Shown in pieces: positions 15,604 through 22,857 of a DNA stretch of 25,100 bases. The DNA is from DATGSF01 sp035302865 (GTDB taxonomy: Bacteria; Bacteroidota; Bacteroidia; Chitinophagales; Chitinophagaceae), in the NCBI GenBank assembly GCA_035302865.1, contig DATGSF010000166.1:1-25100 (forward strand), written 5' to 3'. The notes beneath the pieces are model-generated. The model worked only from the letters and a program-made list of their open reading frames with translations. It did no database searches and was not told the DNA's origin. How positions within the stretch are numbered: the first letter of the stretch is position 1; each line of letters starts with the position of its first letter. A program made the translations under genes and the position numbers.

Positions 15604-16209
15604 TTAATTTTCTCCATTAAAAGCTTCAACTGTTGCTTGTCCTTCCTGTGAAATTCCTTCGCGAACAAATACTTTTTTAATTGTCAAAAATAATATTTTT
15701 AAATCTAAAAGGAAAGAAATATTTTCAACATACCACAAGTCATATTCAAATTTCTTTGTCCATGAAATAGCATTTCTTCCATTTACTTGTGCCCAACCTG
15801 TGATTCCAGGACGCACATTATGTCTTTTCTTTTGCTCCTCATTATATAATTTTAAATATTCAATAAGCAAAGGTCTTGGACCAATCAAGCTCATTTCCCC
15901 TTTTAATACATTTATTAACTGCGGAATTTCATCTAAAGAGGTTTTGCGAACCAAGCTCCCTATTTTCGTTAAACGTGCAGCATCTGGAAGTAGATTCCCA
16001 GCAGCATCTTTTTTATCATTCATAGATTTGAACTTGATAATCTTAAAAATGCGTTCATCTTTTCCAGGACGTGCTTGGAAAAAGAAGGGCTTTCCTTGAT
16101 TGGCAAAATACAAAGCAATAGTAACTATAATAAAAATAGGACTTAACAATAATAAACCCAAAAAAGCAATTAGAAAATCAAATAATCTTTTAAAAAAATA
16201 CTTGTACAT
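15604..16209 (-). CDS. Undecaprenyl-phosphate phosphoglycosyl transferase, PglC-like
   Basis: A 201-residue monotopic phosphoglycosyl transferase of the bacterial sugar transferase family, PglC length without the long N-terminal membrane domain of WbaP. It transfers a phospho-sugar from a UDP-sugar to undecaprenyl phosphate on the cytoplasmic face of the inner membrane. Visible: a re-entrant membrane helix (residues 12-35) with the helix-breaking SP at 23-24; FFFQARPGKDERIFKIIKFK; the catalytic Asp-Glu pair D93-E94 in SLDEIPQLINVLKGEMS; then SLIGPRPLL and HNVRPGITGWAQVNGRN. It sits between a PglD-like acetyltransferase and, across a 303-base gap, a GT4 glycosyltransferase. A TAnnTTTG element precedes it. 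Confidence 0.94.
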   Translation of the reverse strand: MYKYFFKRLFDFLIAFLGLLLLSPIFIIVTIALYFANQGKPFFFQARPGKDERIFKIIKFKSMNDKKDAAGNLLPDAARLTKIGSLVRKTSLDEIPQLINVLKGEMSLIGPRPLLIEYLKLYNEEQKKRHNVRPGITGWAQVNGRNAISWTKKFEYDLWYVENISFLLDLKILFLTIKKVFVREGISQEGQATVEAFNGEN

Positions 16210-16512
16210 ATTAATTCTATATAGGAGCTATTTACAAAGATAAATGAATTTATATTATAAGTTAAGCCACATTATTCATAAGCTTTATTTTTTATGGCTT
16301 CGAGACATCAAGTCCTGTCGCTGTACTTTGTTGTTACAAAAGGATTATAACGAAAAAATGAAAAAATAATTTCAAGCAAAATAAAAATACTATACCTCTA
16401 GTTTGAACTATGATTATTCTAATATTTTATTATATTGCTTATGAATATTTTATGTGCTATAATAAGCTTTTGCATCGAATAGTTCGGTTTAATACTAGCA
16501 GCGTTTTTATAA
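16210..16512. other. 303-base intergenic region between two glycan genes
   Basis: No intact gene. Besides the -7 element at 16235-16242, the segment about 16295-16350 is richer in G+C than its flanks and contains the dyad GACA...TGTC around CAAGTCC. In one minus-strand frame a short reading with a single stop and residues CLEAIKNKAYE can be seen. This could be the eroded end of a former gene or a dispersed repeat. The rest is plain A/T-rich sequence. Confidence 0.4.
16235..16242 (-). promoter_or_regulatory. Bacteroidota -7 element for the PglC/PglD genes
   Basis: On the minus strand the sequence is TATCTTTG, an exact TAnnTTTG match, 25 bases before the ATG of the phosphoglycosyl transferase. 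It implies the pair has its own promoter. Confidence 0.55.
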
Positions 16513-17664
16513 CTATTTTAATAGGTTTTTATACTCTTTTAATAATTCTGCTTGAACATAACTTCTTTCAAAATCTTTTTGCATGATAGCGCGACTTTTT
16601 AAGCCCATCGCCTTTGACTTTTCAGGATTATCTATGCACCATTTCATTTTTTCTGCCAATTCCTCTGCATTTGCAACAGGTATAATCCAACCATTTTCCC
16701 CATGAGTAATAATTTCATTACAACCATTGATATCAGTTACAATTGCATTTAATTGCATAGAAGCTGCTTGCATAACAACATTAGGAAAACCTTCTCTATA
16801 ACTTGGAAAAGTTAATACATCAGCCATAGCAAAATAAGGAATTACATTATTTTGATATCCTACGCTATGTATATGGGGATGTCTTTTTATGCTTTCTTCG
16901 GTTTCTTTATGTAAAGGATCTAAAGCACGCTCAAAAGAACCAACAAGGACTAAATGAATATTATTTGCATAAGCATAGGCATTTTCAAAAGCAGTAATAA
17001 GTTCATTTATTCCTTTATCTTTAACAATTCTACCTACAAAAACAAAAACAAAGTCCTTTTCGCTAATTCCTAAACTTTTGCGCAAGGATATACTTTCATT
17101 TTCTGTTACTGTTTCAGGATTAAAATCAGAGGTATTAATCCCATTAGAGCTGCCTTTACCTATAACTTTTAATTTCTCTTCATGAGTAAAACCATATTCT
17201 AATATAAGGTTTTTTAAGCCTATAGAATTGGGATATACTTTTGTAGCACAAGAATAAGTGAGTTTTTCAATAAAATTAAGAAGTGTTCTTTTTGCTCCAG
17301 TAACAACAGTCAATGGCATTCCTGCTACGGTATGTAAGCGATGAGGAACTCCTGCAATTTTTGCTGCCATCATTCCTAATAACCCTGCTTTTGGCGTATG
17401 AGTATGAACAACTTCTGGCTTTTCCTTACGTAGGAAACGAATTAGTTGAAACAAAGCTTTTAAATCTTGTAGCGGAGTTATTTTCCTAGTCATATTTATT
17501 ACATGTGTACGGATACCTTCCTCTTTTTCTACCTCCTTTAATTCTTTTCCAGAGGAAGAAACTCCTATTACTTCAAATCCATTTTGGGACATATATTGAT
17601 GCTGTCCTTTTAATAAAGTTTTTAATGATACGGGAACTGTAGTAATACGAATTAGTTTGGGCAT
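16513..17664 (-). CDS. Glycosyltransferase family 4, PglA-like
   Basis: A 383-residue GT-B glycosyltransferase. The N-terminal acceptor domain includes GQHQYMSQNGFEVIGVSSSG and VVHTHTPKAGLLGMMAAKIA, the latter typical of enzymes acting on undecaprenyl-diphosphate sugars. The donor domain includes FVFVGRIVKDKGINELITAF and the E-x7-E region FPSYREGFPNVVMQAASMQ. The protein resembles PglA of Campylobacter-type N-glycan assembly and related GT4 enzymes that add the second sugar to a lipid-linked bacillosamine or acetamido sugar. The neighbouring PglC- and PglD-like genes on the same strand make this role plausible; donor sugar unknown. A TAnnTTTG element (17692-17699) precedes it. Confidence 0.9.
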   Translation of the reverse strand: MPKLIRITTVPVSLKTLLKGQHQYMSQNGFEVIGVSSSGKELKEVEKEEGIRTHVINMTRKITPLQDLKALFQLIRFLRKEKPEVVHTHTPKAGLLGMMAAKIAGVPHRLHTVAGMPLTVVTGAKRTLLNFIEKLTYSCATKVYPNSIGLKNLILEYGFTHEEKLKVIGKGSSNGINTSDFNPETVTENESISLRKSLGISEKDFVFVFVGRIVKDKGINELITAFENAYAYANNIHLVLVGSFERALDPLHKETEESIKRHPHIHSVGYQNNVIPYFAMADVLTFPSYREGFPNVVMQAASMQLNAIVTDINGCNEIITHGENGWIIPVANAEELAEKMKWCIDNPEKSKAMGLKSRAIMQKDFERSYVQAELLKEYKNLLK

Positions 17665-17691
17665 GATTTTTTAATATATCTATGGAAATAG

Positions 17692-17699
17692 CAAAAATA
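17692..17699 (-). promoter_or_regulatory. Bacteroidota -7 element for the GT4 gene
   Basis: Minus-strand TATTTTTG matches TAnnTTTG, 27 bases before the GT4 ATG at 17664. It separates transcription of the glycan genes from the histidine kinase gene upstream. Confidence 0.45.
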
Positions 17700-17739
17700 C
17701 TATTTTAAAATTGTTAATAAATAAACTTTAGAAATAGAC

Positions 17740-18723
17740 TTAACTTTCCACATTGGAATAATATTCAGGAACAGCTATTTCAAAAATTGTACCTTTAGGA
17801 TTATTGTCTTTTACCAGAATAGAACCTTTAAATTGTTCAATGATTTTTGCAGTTAAATATAAGCCTAATCCTGTTCCTTTGGTGTTTCTAGAGAGTTCAT
17901 TTCCTACTCTATAGAATTGTTGAAAAATTTTCTTCTTCTCTTCATCGAGTATTCCGTCTCCTTGATCTGCTATATAAAGATAAATATTTTCATCTTTTTG
18001 GTATAAGGTTACTTCAATTTCACTGTTTTTAGGACTGTATTTAATTGCATTTTCAAGGAGATTGTGTATGGTTAATTTCCACAAAAGAGCATCCGATAAA
18101 CAATAGCAATCTTCTTCAATTGCAGCTGTTATTTTTCGTTTGTGCCTATTTTCATACATATTTACAGCTTCTTTTAAAACTTGCGAAATATTAACTTTTT
18201 CATTTTCTGAAATAAATTTTTTGTTTTCCAATCGAGAAGCTAAAAGTAAATTACTGGATAAATCATCTAAACGCTCTGCTTCTTTTAGGCTACTTTTTAC
18301 TAATTTATTTTGAATTTCTCTGGGTAATTCTCTTTTTAATATAGTTTCTAAATTTAGCTTTACTGCAGATATAGGACTTTTCAATTCATGAGTTATAGAC
18401 AATATAAAATTTTGTTGTTGTTTGGCTAATTTATTATTTCCACGAATAGAAGAAAATACAGCACCAGCACTGATTAGGATAACGATTAAAATAACAGCAC
18501 CTTCTCCCAAATATTGGGTTTTGCGCATATTATAGCGTTGTTGAATTTGATTTAGTTCGTCTTGATAACTTTTTTCTGGAATCAAATAGCTCCTTCTTTC
18601 TAATTCTTTTATTTCATGTTGGTATATAATTTTACTTTGTTTATTAAGACTATGACCCCAAAAAACAAAAGCTGCAATAATATATGCTAAAAGTAAAGAG
18701 TAAGAGATAGTGATTAAACGCAT
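17740..18723 (-). CDS. Orphan membrane sensor histidine kinase
   Basis: A 327-residue sensor kinase. Topology: membrane segment 1 (about residues 7-23), a short charged, coiled-coil-like periplasmic loop (about 25-72, KIIYQHEIKELERRSY ... LNQIQQRYNMRK), membrane segment 2 (about 74-92), then directly the kinase core with no HAMP domain. Kinase motifs are complete: the phospho-acceptor H112 in SITHELKSP, N box NLLENAIKYS (221-230), G1 DQGDGI (253-258), F box FQQFYRVG and G2 GTGLGL (283-288). It should autophosphorylate and pass phosphate to a response regulator, but none is encoded in the window. Its ATG is six bases after the stop of the exported VWA protein, so the two are almost certainly one operon. 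Confidence 0.92.
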   Translation of the reverse strand: MRLITISYSLLLAYIIAAFVFWGHSLNKQSKIIYQHEIKELERRSYLIPEKSYQDELNQIQQRYNMRKTQYLGEGAVILIVILISAGAVFSSIRGNNKLAKQQQNFILSITHELKSPISAVKLNLETILKRELPREIQNKLVKSSLKEAERLDDLSSNLLLASRLENKKFISENEKVNISQVLKEAVNMYENRHKRKITAAIEEDCYCLSDALLWKLTIHNLLENAIKYSPKNSEIEVTLYQKDENIYLYIADQGDGILDEEKKKIFQQFYRVGNELSRNTKGTGLGLYLTAKIIEQFKGSILVKDNNPKGTIFEIAVPEYYSNVES

Positions 18724-18729
18724 ATCATA

Positions 18730-20589
18730 TTATTTAACTTCCAAAGAAACTGTTTCTTTTCTTTTAATAGAAAAAGGAATTATTTCTGGTTGTCCTCCAG
18801 AATATCTTGCACCTCTATAGAATCTTATTTGATAATGACCTGGTAAAAACTCGCGTATTTGATCCTCTAAATTACCAGTAATTTGCATATCATGAAAATG
18901 TAAATATCTTCCACCTCTTCTAAACCAGAATTCAATATGACCTGCTGGGGCAGAGTTTGTAATTTGAATATATCCCGGTTGTGGAATAGCTACCATTTTC
19001 AAAGAGGTAAAGTTCAAATCAATATTATACATTAATGGAGGCAAGGTATTAATTTCAATATGATAATTTGCTGGATCATAGGGTAGAACCGTATCCGTAG
19101 GATGTTGTACTACAGGACTTCCTCTGTCAAATCGCTTACTTACTAGCGCGGTGTATTGTGTAATTGCTATGTCGGGTTCTTCAGGATGGTAAAATGCTAA
19201 TGAACCTCTTGAAACACGAATATATACTTTATTAGTTTTATTTTCTTCTATTGTAACGTTATTGGCAGAAGATTCACTCTCACTAACTAAAAAATTATAG
19301 ACTCCAGCTGCAATTTCAATTTTTTCAGGACTTTGCCCGTTTACTCTTCTATTGATACTTAAAATCTCCTCATTATTATTTGCATTATGTATTTTAATTC
19401 TTGGTTGTGTCCAATAAAACTTTCCATTTCCATCTGTAAAATAAATTTGGACATAAGTTTTGTCTGCATCTTCTTTTTCTATGTAAACATCAGATATTTT
19501 CTCAGGCTGTTTTAAAGGCTGTTCTCTTTTCTCTGGCTCTGCTGGCGCCATCGGAGGTAAATCTTTTTTAGGAATTGGTGGCGCTTTGGCAACTTCTTCC
19601 TCCTCCTCTTCTAATGGAAGTGGTTTAGGTAATGGTTTAGTAAACGTTTTAAAAGAAACTTTTGCAATTTGAACAGACTTTTTACTAGGCTTTATTAAAA
19701 CGGGAATAAATTTTAATTTTCTCTCAAGTTCTGAAACCTTTCTCTCTGTAGGTGTAATAATTGGATTTTCTTCTTCTTTTACAATCAGTTCAGGTTCCTC
19801 TTCCATTTCAGGTTCTTTCTCTACTTTAGGCTTATCCACAGAAATGGTAATTTGTTCTTCTTTTGGTTTACTGACTGTATTTTTATTTGCAATTCTTTGA
19901 TTGTAGTTAATTTGTAAATCCAATTGATTTTCCTCCAATATGCGCTCCACTATATTCTCGATATCTTTTTTATTTTCCACTAAAACATATTCTCCCAGAC
20001 AAGCATAAAGATCCTGCAAAGGACTCTCATTTACCAAACTAATTATATAAGGTTTGAAACTAATTTTTTTTGCTAAAAGCTCTTCCATTATTTTACAAAT
20101 ATCCCCATCGCAACTTTCTCCACCATCAGTTATTAAAATTAAGCTATAGGAATATTTATCATCTTCTTTAAAATCCTCTTTCGCTGCTTTTTCTAAAGAA
20201 TAAGCTATAGGGGAGTATCCTTTAGGCTGTAAACTACGCATCCGAGCGCGGATTTGATTTCTATTTTGATACCTAAAGGGCACTTCTAAATTTGTATCAT
20301 AACAGTTTTCTTCTTCAGCAGGATAATTTGCACCGAATACTCTAATTCCAAAACTGATTTTGTTATTTTCTAATTGTGCTTCATCAACTAATTGTAAAAT
20401 TAATTCACTTGCTGCATCAAATCTTGTCTGTCCATCCAGCCATTCTAAAGCCATTGAACCAGAAGCATCTACCAGAAATAAAATACGAGGTTCTTTTTTG
20501 TTTTCTGTCTGTTGTGCATCTAAAGAGTTATGAGGAGACAAGAATAAAAATAGAAATAGTATAGAAAGCAGAAAATGAAATTTACGCAT
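18730..20589 (-). CDS. Exported von Willebrand A domain protein
   Basis: A 619-residue protein with a signal peptide (residues 1-25, MRKFHFLL ... SLDAQ). A VWA domain spans about 33-220: the MIDAS motif D41-A-S-G-S45, S126 in KGYSPIAYS at the threonine position, and D155 in ILITDGGES. It should therefore bind Mg2+ and a protein ligand. Four cysteines (96, 160, 165, 197) could form disulfides. A low-complexity linker rich in E, P and K follows (about 240-365, including a run of seven glutamates), which could span a peptidoglycan-like distance. The C-terminal part (about 376-619) is beta-rich, with similar blocks AAGVYNFLV, PGYIQITN and LPGHYQIRFYRG. No sorting domain or lipobox is seen. I do not recognise a characterised family. 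Operon partner: the histidine kinase six bases downstream. Confidence 0.85.
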   Translation of the reverse strand: MRKFHFLLSILFLFLFLSPHNSLDAQQTENKKEPRILFLVDASGSMALEWLDGQTRFDAASELILQLVDEAQLENNKISFGIRVFGANYPAEEENCYDTNLEVPFRYQNRNQIRARMRSLQPKGYSPIAYSLEKAAKEDFKEDDKYSYSLILITDGGESCDGDICKIMEELLAKKISFKPYIISLVNESPLQDLYACLGEYVLVENKKDIENIVERILEENQLDLQINYNQRIANKNTVSKPKEEQITISVDKPKVEKEPEMEEEPELIVKEEENPIITPTERKVSELERKLKFIPVLIKPSKKSVQIAKVSFKTFTKPLPKPLPLEEEEEEVAKAPPIPKKDLPPMAPAEPEKREQPLKQPEKISDVYIEKEDADKTYVQIYFTDGNGKFYWTQPRIKIHNANNNEEILSINRRVNGQSPEKIEIAAGVYNFLVSESESSANNVTIEENKTNKVYIRVSRGSLAFYHPEEPDIAITQYTALVSKRFDRGSPVVQHPTDTVLPYDPANYHIEINTLPPLMYNIDLNFTSLKMVAIPQPGYIQITNSAPAGHIEFWFRRGGRYLHFHDMQITGNLEDQIREFLPGHYQIRFYRGARYSGGQPEIIPFSIKRKETVSLEVK

Positions 20590-20619
20590 AAGTTTATAAT
20601 AGAATCAATCAATAAATAT

Positions 20620-20627
20620 CAAATATA
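20620..20627 (-). promoter_or_regulatory. Bacteroidota -7 element for the VWA/histidine kinase operon
   Basis: Minus-strand TATATTTG matches TAnnTTTG, 30 bases before the VWA gene ATG. No clear -33 element. Confidence 0.45.
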
Positions 20628-20693
20628 CGTGAATATAAAAAATATTAAGTACATTCAGCAGGAAATAGCAAAAACAAAGTATATTTCAGTAGT

Positions 20694-20723
20694 TTTGTTT
20701 TTAAATAAAAATACCTATTTTTG
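20694..20723 (+). promoter_or_regulatory. Consensus promoter giving a leaderless mRNA
   Basis: TTTG (20694-20697), an 18-base spacer, and TATTTTTG (20716-20723) match both elements of the Bacteroidota promoter. With the usual distance from the -7 element, transcription would begin at about 20727-20730, that is on the ATG at 20728. Confidence 0.6.
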
Positions 20724-20727
20724 TATT

Positions 20728-20976
20728 ATGAAGAATATAATTATTTCCTTAAGCATTCTTTTGCTATTAAGTGTTCTATCCATTGAAGCTTTTGCACAAG
20801 GATGTGTAACTTGTACGAATACTGCTGCGCAATTAGGTCAAGATAGCGCAATTGGTTTAAATAAAGGTATTATTTATTTAGTAATAATGCCCATTACAAT
20901 TGTAATAGGCTTTGGTATTTATTTTTATCGTAGGCATAAACATAGCCAAGACGAAGATTATATCGCTGAGGCTTAA
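20728..20976 (+). CDS. Small exported membrane protein with CxxC motif
   Basis: An 82-residue protein: signal peptide (MKNIIISLSILLLL ... AFA), then QGCVTCTNTAAQLGQ with a C-x-x-C pair at the mature N-terminus, one membrane segment (about residues 49-67, IIYLVIMPITIVIGFGIYFY) and a short basic/acidic tail (RRHKHSQDEDYIAEA). The frame is open back to 20575, but that extension has no signal peptide logic and covers the promoter, so the ATG at 20728 is chosen. The CxxC pair lacks the histidine of a heme c site; redox or metal binding is possible. Short CxxC-TM proteins like this are familiar from Bacteroidota but I know no function. Its stop codon overlaps that of the convergent carbonic anhydrase gene. 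Confidence 0.75.
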   Translation: MKNIIISLSILLLLSVLSIEAFAQGCVTCTNTAAQLGQDSAIGLNKGIIYLVIMPITIVIGFGIYFYRRHKHSQDEDYIAEA

Positions 20977-21614
20977 CCCTTGCCTGTTAGGTCGTAAATC
21001 TCTTGAATTTCTTTTAGAGTTTTTTCGAAATTTAGCTGTAAATCTTTGATTAGGCCTGTTTTCATATCAAAAACCCAAGCATGGACTTTTGGAAAATTAT
21101 TTTCCAGATAGGATTTTTGTACACTTGCAAGCTTTATAACATTGTAGCATTGTTCGAGCGTATTAAGTTCTACGAGCTTATTATATCTATCCTGTTGGTT
21201 TGCTATTGCATTTAATTCTTCTTTATAATGCCTATATACATCTCTAATATTTCTCAGCCAAGGATTTAAAATTCCTAAGTCTTTTGATTCCATTGCTGCA
21301 GCAACACCTCCACAGCCATAATGTCCACAAACTACTATATGCTTTACTTTTAGTTGATTAACTGCATAATTAATAACAGACATTACATTCAAATCCGTTG
21401 CACATACAAGGTTTGCAATATTTCTATGTACAAAAAGATCACCAGGGTTTAAGCCCATTATTTGATTCGCAGGGATTCGAGAATCGCTACATCCTATATA
21501 AAGAAAGTCAGGCTTTTGATTTTCAGCCAGATGATTAAAAAAATCTGGATGTTTTTCATTCATTTCCTGTGCCCATTTCTTATTATTTTCAAAAATGTCT
21601 TTGTATTTAGGCAT
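20973..21614 (-). CDS. can: Beta-carbonic anhydrase
   Basis: A 213-residue zinc enzyme interconverting CO2 and bicarbonate. Zinc ligands and catalytic residues are all present: C42 with the D44-R46 dyad in GCSDSRIPA, then H98 and C101 in VCGHYGCGGV. HRNIANLV and NYAVNQLKVKHIVV are standard for the plant/E. coli Can-type clade. No signal peptide, so cytoplasmic; it would supply bicarbonate for carboxylases and pH balance. It is convergent with the small CxxC membrane protein gene, with a four-base overlap. A weak TACCTTTA element lies just upstream on the minus strand (complement of 21628-21635). Confidence 0.95.
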   Translation of the reverse strand: MPKYKDIFENNKKWAQEMNEKHPDFFNHLAENQKPDFLYIGCSDSRIPANQIMGLNPGDLFVHRNIANLVCATDLNVMSVINYAVNQLKVKHIVVCGHYGCGGVAAAMESKDLGILNPWLRNIRDVYRHYKEELNAIANQQDRYNKLVELNTLEQCYNVIKLASVQKSYLENNFPKVHAWVFDMKTGLIKDLQLNFEKTLKEIQEIYDLTGKG

Positions 21615-21763
21615 GTTAAATTTTTAGTAAAGGTAAAATAAAAGTAGAAAAACTCACTAATAATTTTTAAAAAATATTATCTCTTGATTTAGGATTTAGA
21701 AGTAATCTTGCTTTTAGTTATAAACATATAAGAATAAAATAAGGTTATTAAATTAAAAAGATG

Positions 21764-21771
21764 TATATTTG
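21764..21771 (+). promoter_or_regulatory. Bacteroidota -7 element for ssrA
   Basis: TATATTTG matches TAnnTTTG and lies 28 bases before the mature 5' end of tmRNA, leaving a short 5' precursor to be trimmed by RNase P. Confidence 0.55.
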
Positions 21772-21799
21772 CATATTGTTCTTTGACAAAAGCCCAAAA

Positions 21800-22173
21800 G
21801 GGGCCGACTGGTTTTGACAGCATTAAGGATGAATCAGTAAGCATGCAGCGCCTTGTGTAGTTTGCGCTTAAAAGTGAATACTCAAATTTCAGATGGCAAT
21901 ACTCAGTATGCCATGGCTGCTTAATCTAGGATTAGGTTGTCATTAGGGCCGCGTTGAGCAGGTTTTCCAGTTACCAAGCTCCGTCGCCGACTCATTTTAA
22001 AAAATTGGATGCTACAAAAGTAGGCTGTGCCTTTTGTTTAAGACTTATGCAGCTACGAAATAAATAAAGGTTTGTTTTTCCCCTATTTGTTTCCGACAAA
22101 ACAAAGAAAACTAAGCATGTAGAAAGCTTTTTTAACCGATGTTTGGACGCGGGTTCGACTCCCGCCGGCTCCA
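21800..22173 (+). ncRNA. ssrA: Transfer-messenger RNA (tmRNA)
   Basis: tmRNA rescues stalled ribosomes by adding a degradation tag. The 5' end GGGGCCGACUGGUUUUGACA and the 3' end GGGUUCGACUCCCGCCGGCUCCA form the tRNA-Ala-like domain. The acceptor stem pairs G-G-G-G-C-C-G with C-G-G-C-U-C-C and keeps the G3-U70 alanine identity pair; the discriminator is A22173. CCA is not encoded (CTT follows), typical of this phylum. The resume codon is probably GGC at 21895; the frame then reads GNTQYAMAA and stops at TAA 21922-21924. The AMAA end is a proper ClpXP-type degron. One-piece gene, about 374 nt. Minus-strand open frames across it are artefacts. Confidence 0.97.
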
Positions 22174-22212
22174 CTTAAGTAAAGAAAAAATAAATTTCAT
22201 GAGTGATTTTTT

Positions 22213-22237
22213 AATTAATCCAGAAAAATGATTAATT
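22213..22237 (+). repeat. Inverted repeat between ssrA and the DUF5606 gene
   Basis: AATTAATC (22213-22220) and GATTAATT (22230-22237) are perfect 8-bp arms with a nine-base spacer. The right arm overlaps the -7 element of the next gene. It could be an operator or a weak ssrA terminator. Confidence 0.5.
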
Positions 22238-22240
22238 TTG
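22233..22240 (+). promoter_or_regulatory. Bacteroidota -7 element for the DUF5606 gene
   Basis: TAATTTTG matches TAnnTTTG, 43 bases before the ATG at 22284. Confidence 0.5.
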
Positions 22241-22283
22241 TCGCCCTGCTTAAAATGAAATTATTTTAATAGAGTTATTTATT

Positions 22284-22736
22284 ATGGAAATGGAATATAG
22301 ACAAATTGTATCTGTTACAGGATTGCCTGGACTGTATCAATTAAAAAGTACTAAAAAAGATGGGGCTTTTGTTGTAAGCCTAGATGATCATAGTACCAAG
22401 TACATCTCAGCAAGAAAACACCAAATTACCCCATTAGAAAGTATTGAAATTTACACTATTAATGATAATGTTGCTTTACATAAAGTGTTCCATAATATTT
22501 CTATGAATGAGCCTGAAAATTTTGGACTTGTTACATCTAAAAAAGAGGCAAATGAGGCTAGAAGATATTTCAAAGAAGTACTACCCGAATTTGATGAAGA
22601 TCGCGTTTATACAAGTGATATTCAAAAAATTTACAAATGGTATCAATTATTAAAGAAAAATAATTTGTTGAATTTTGAGATGTATGATGCAGCATCTGAA
22701 GAGGAAACAGATGAAAAAATAAAAGAAGAAGAGTAG
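22284..22736 (+). CDS. DUF5606 domain protein
   Basis: A 150-residue cytoplasmic protein matching the conserved Bacteroidota DUF5606 family as I recall it. A beta-rich N-terminal part (QIVSVTGLPGLYQLKSTKKD, then FVVSLDDHSTKYISARKHQI) resembles a small SH3/CarD-like barrel. A helical part follows with TSKKEANEARRYFKEVLPEF and DRVYTSDIQKIYKWYQLL, and the C-terminus is acidic (EEETDEKIKEEE). No enzyme motif and no membrane segment. Function unknown. The conserved helical stretch suggests a binding protein. It has its own promoter element and stands alone between ssrA and rpmB. Confidence 0.75.
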   Translation: MEMEYRQIVSVTGLPGLYQLKSTKKDGAFVVSLDDHSTKYISARKHQITPLESIEIYTINDNVALHKVFHNISMNEPENFGLVTSKKEANEARRYFKEVLPEFDEDRVYTSDIQKIYKWYQLLKKNNLLNFEMYDAASEEETDEKIKEEE

Positions 22737-22804
22737 GTCTAACTCAAAATCTAATGTTTAACTTTTATGCAAATAAGCTACTTTTATAAAAAATAAGTAA
22801 TTAA

Positions 22805-22836
22805 TTTGTTTATTTAAAAAAAAAGTAACAACTTTG
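22805..22836 (+). promoter_or_regulatory. Promoter of the rpmB-rpmG-DUF4295 cluster
   Basis: TTTG (22805-22808), 20 bases, then CAACTTTG (22829-22836), one mismatch from TAnnTTTG. It lies 21 bases before the rpmB ATG. Confidence 0.55.
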
Positions 22837-22857
22837 CATTCCAAAAAAAATTAAATC

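Noticed and set aside
15600..15668. N-terminal extension of the PglD-like protein
   Set aside because: The extension overlaps the phosphoglycosyl transferase gene by 65 bases, has no family similarity, and the ATG at 15599 has a GGAGA upstream and matches the family start.
20575..20727. 51-residue N-terminal extension of the CxxC protein
   Set aside because: It runs through a consensus promoter, is unlike any exported protein start, and the signal peptide begins exactly at the ATG at 20728.
21992..22174. 60-codon minus-strand open frame ending EPAGVEPAS-like
   Set aside because: It lies entirely inside the tmRNA gene on the opposite strand; the sequence is explained by the conserved tRNA-like domain.
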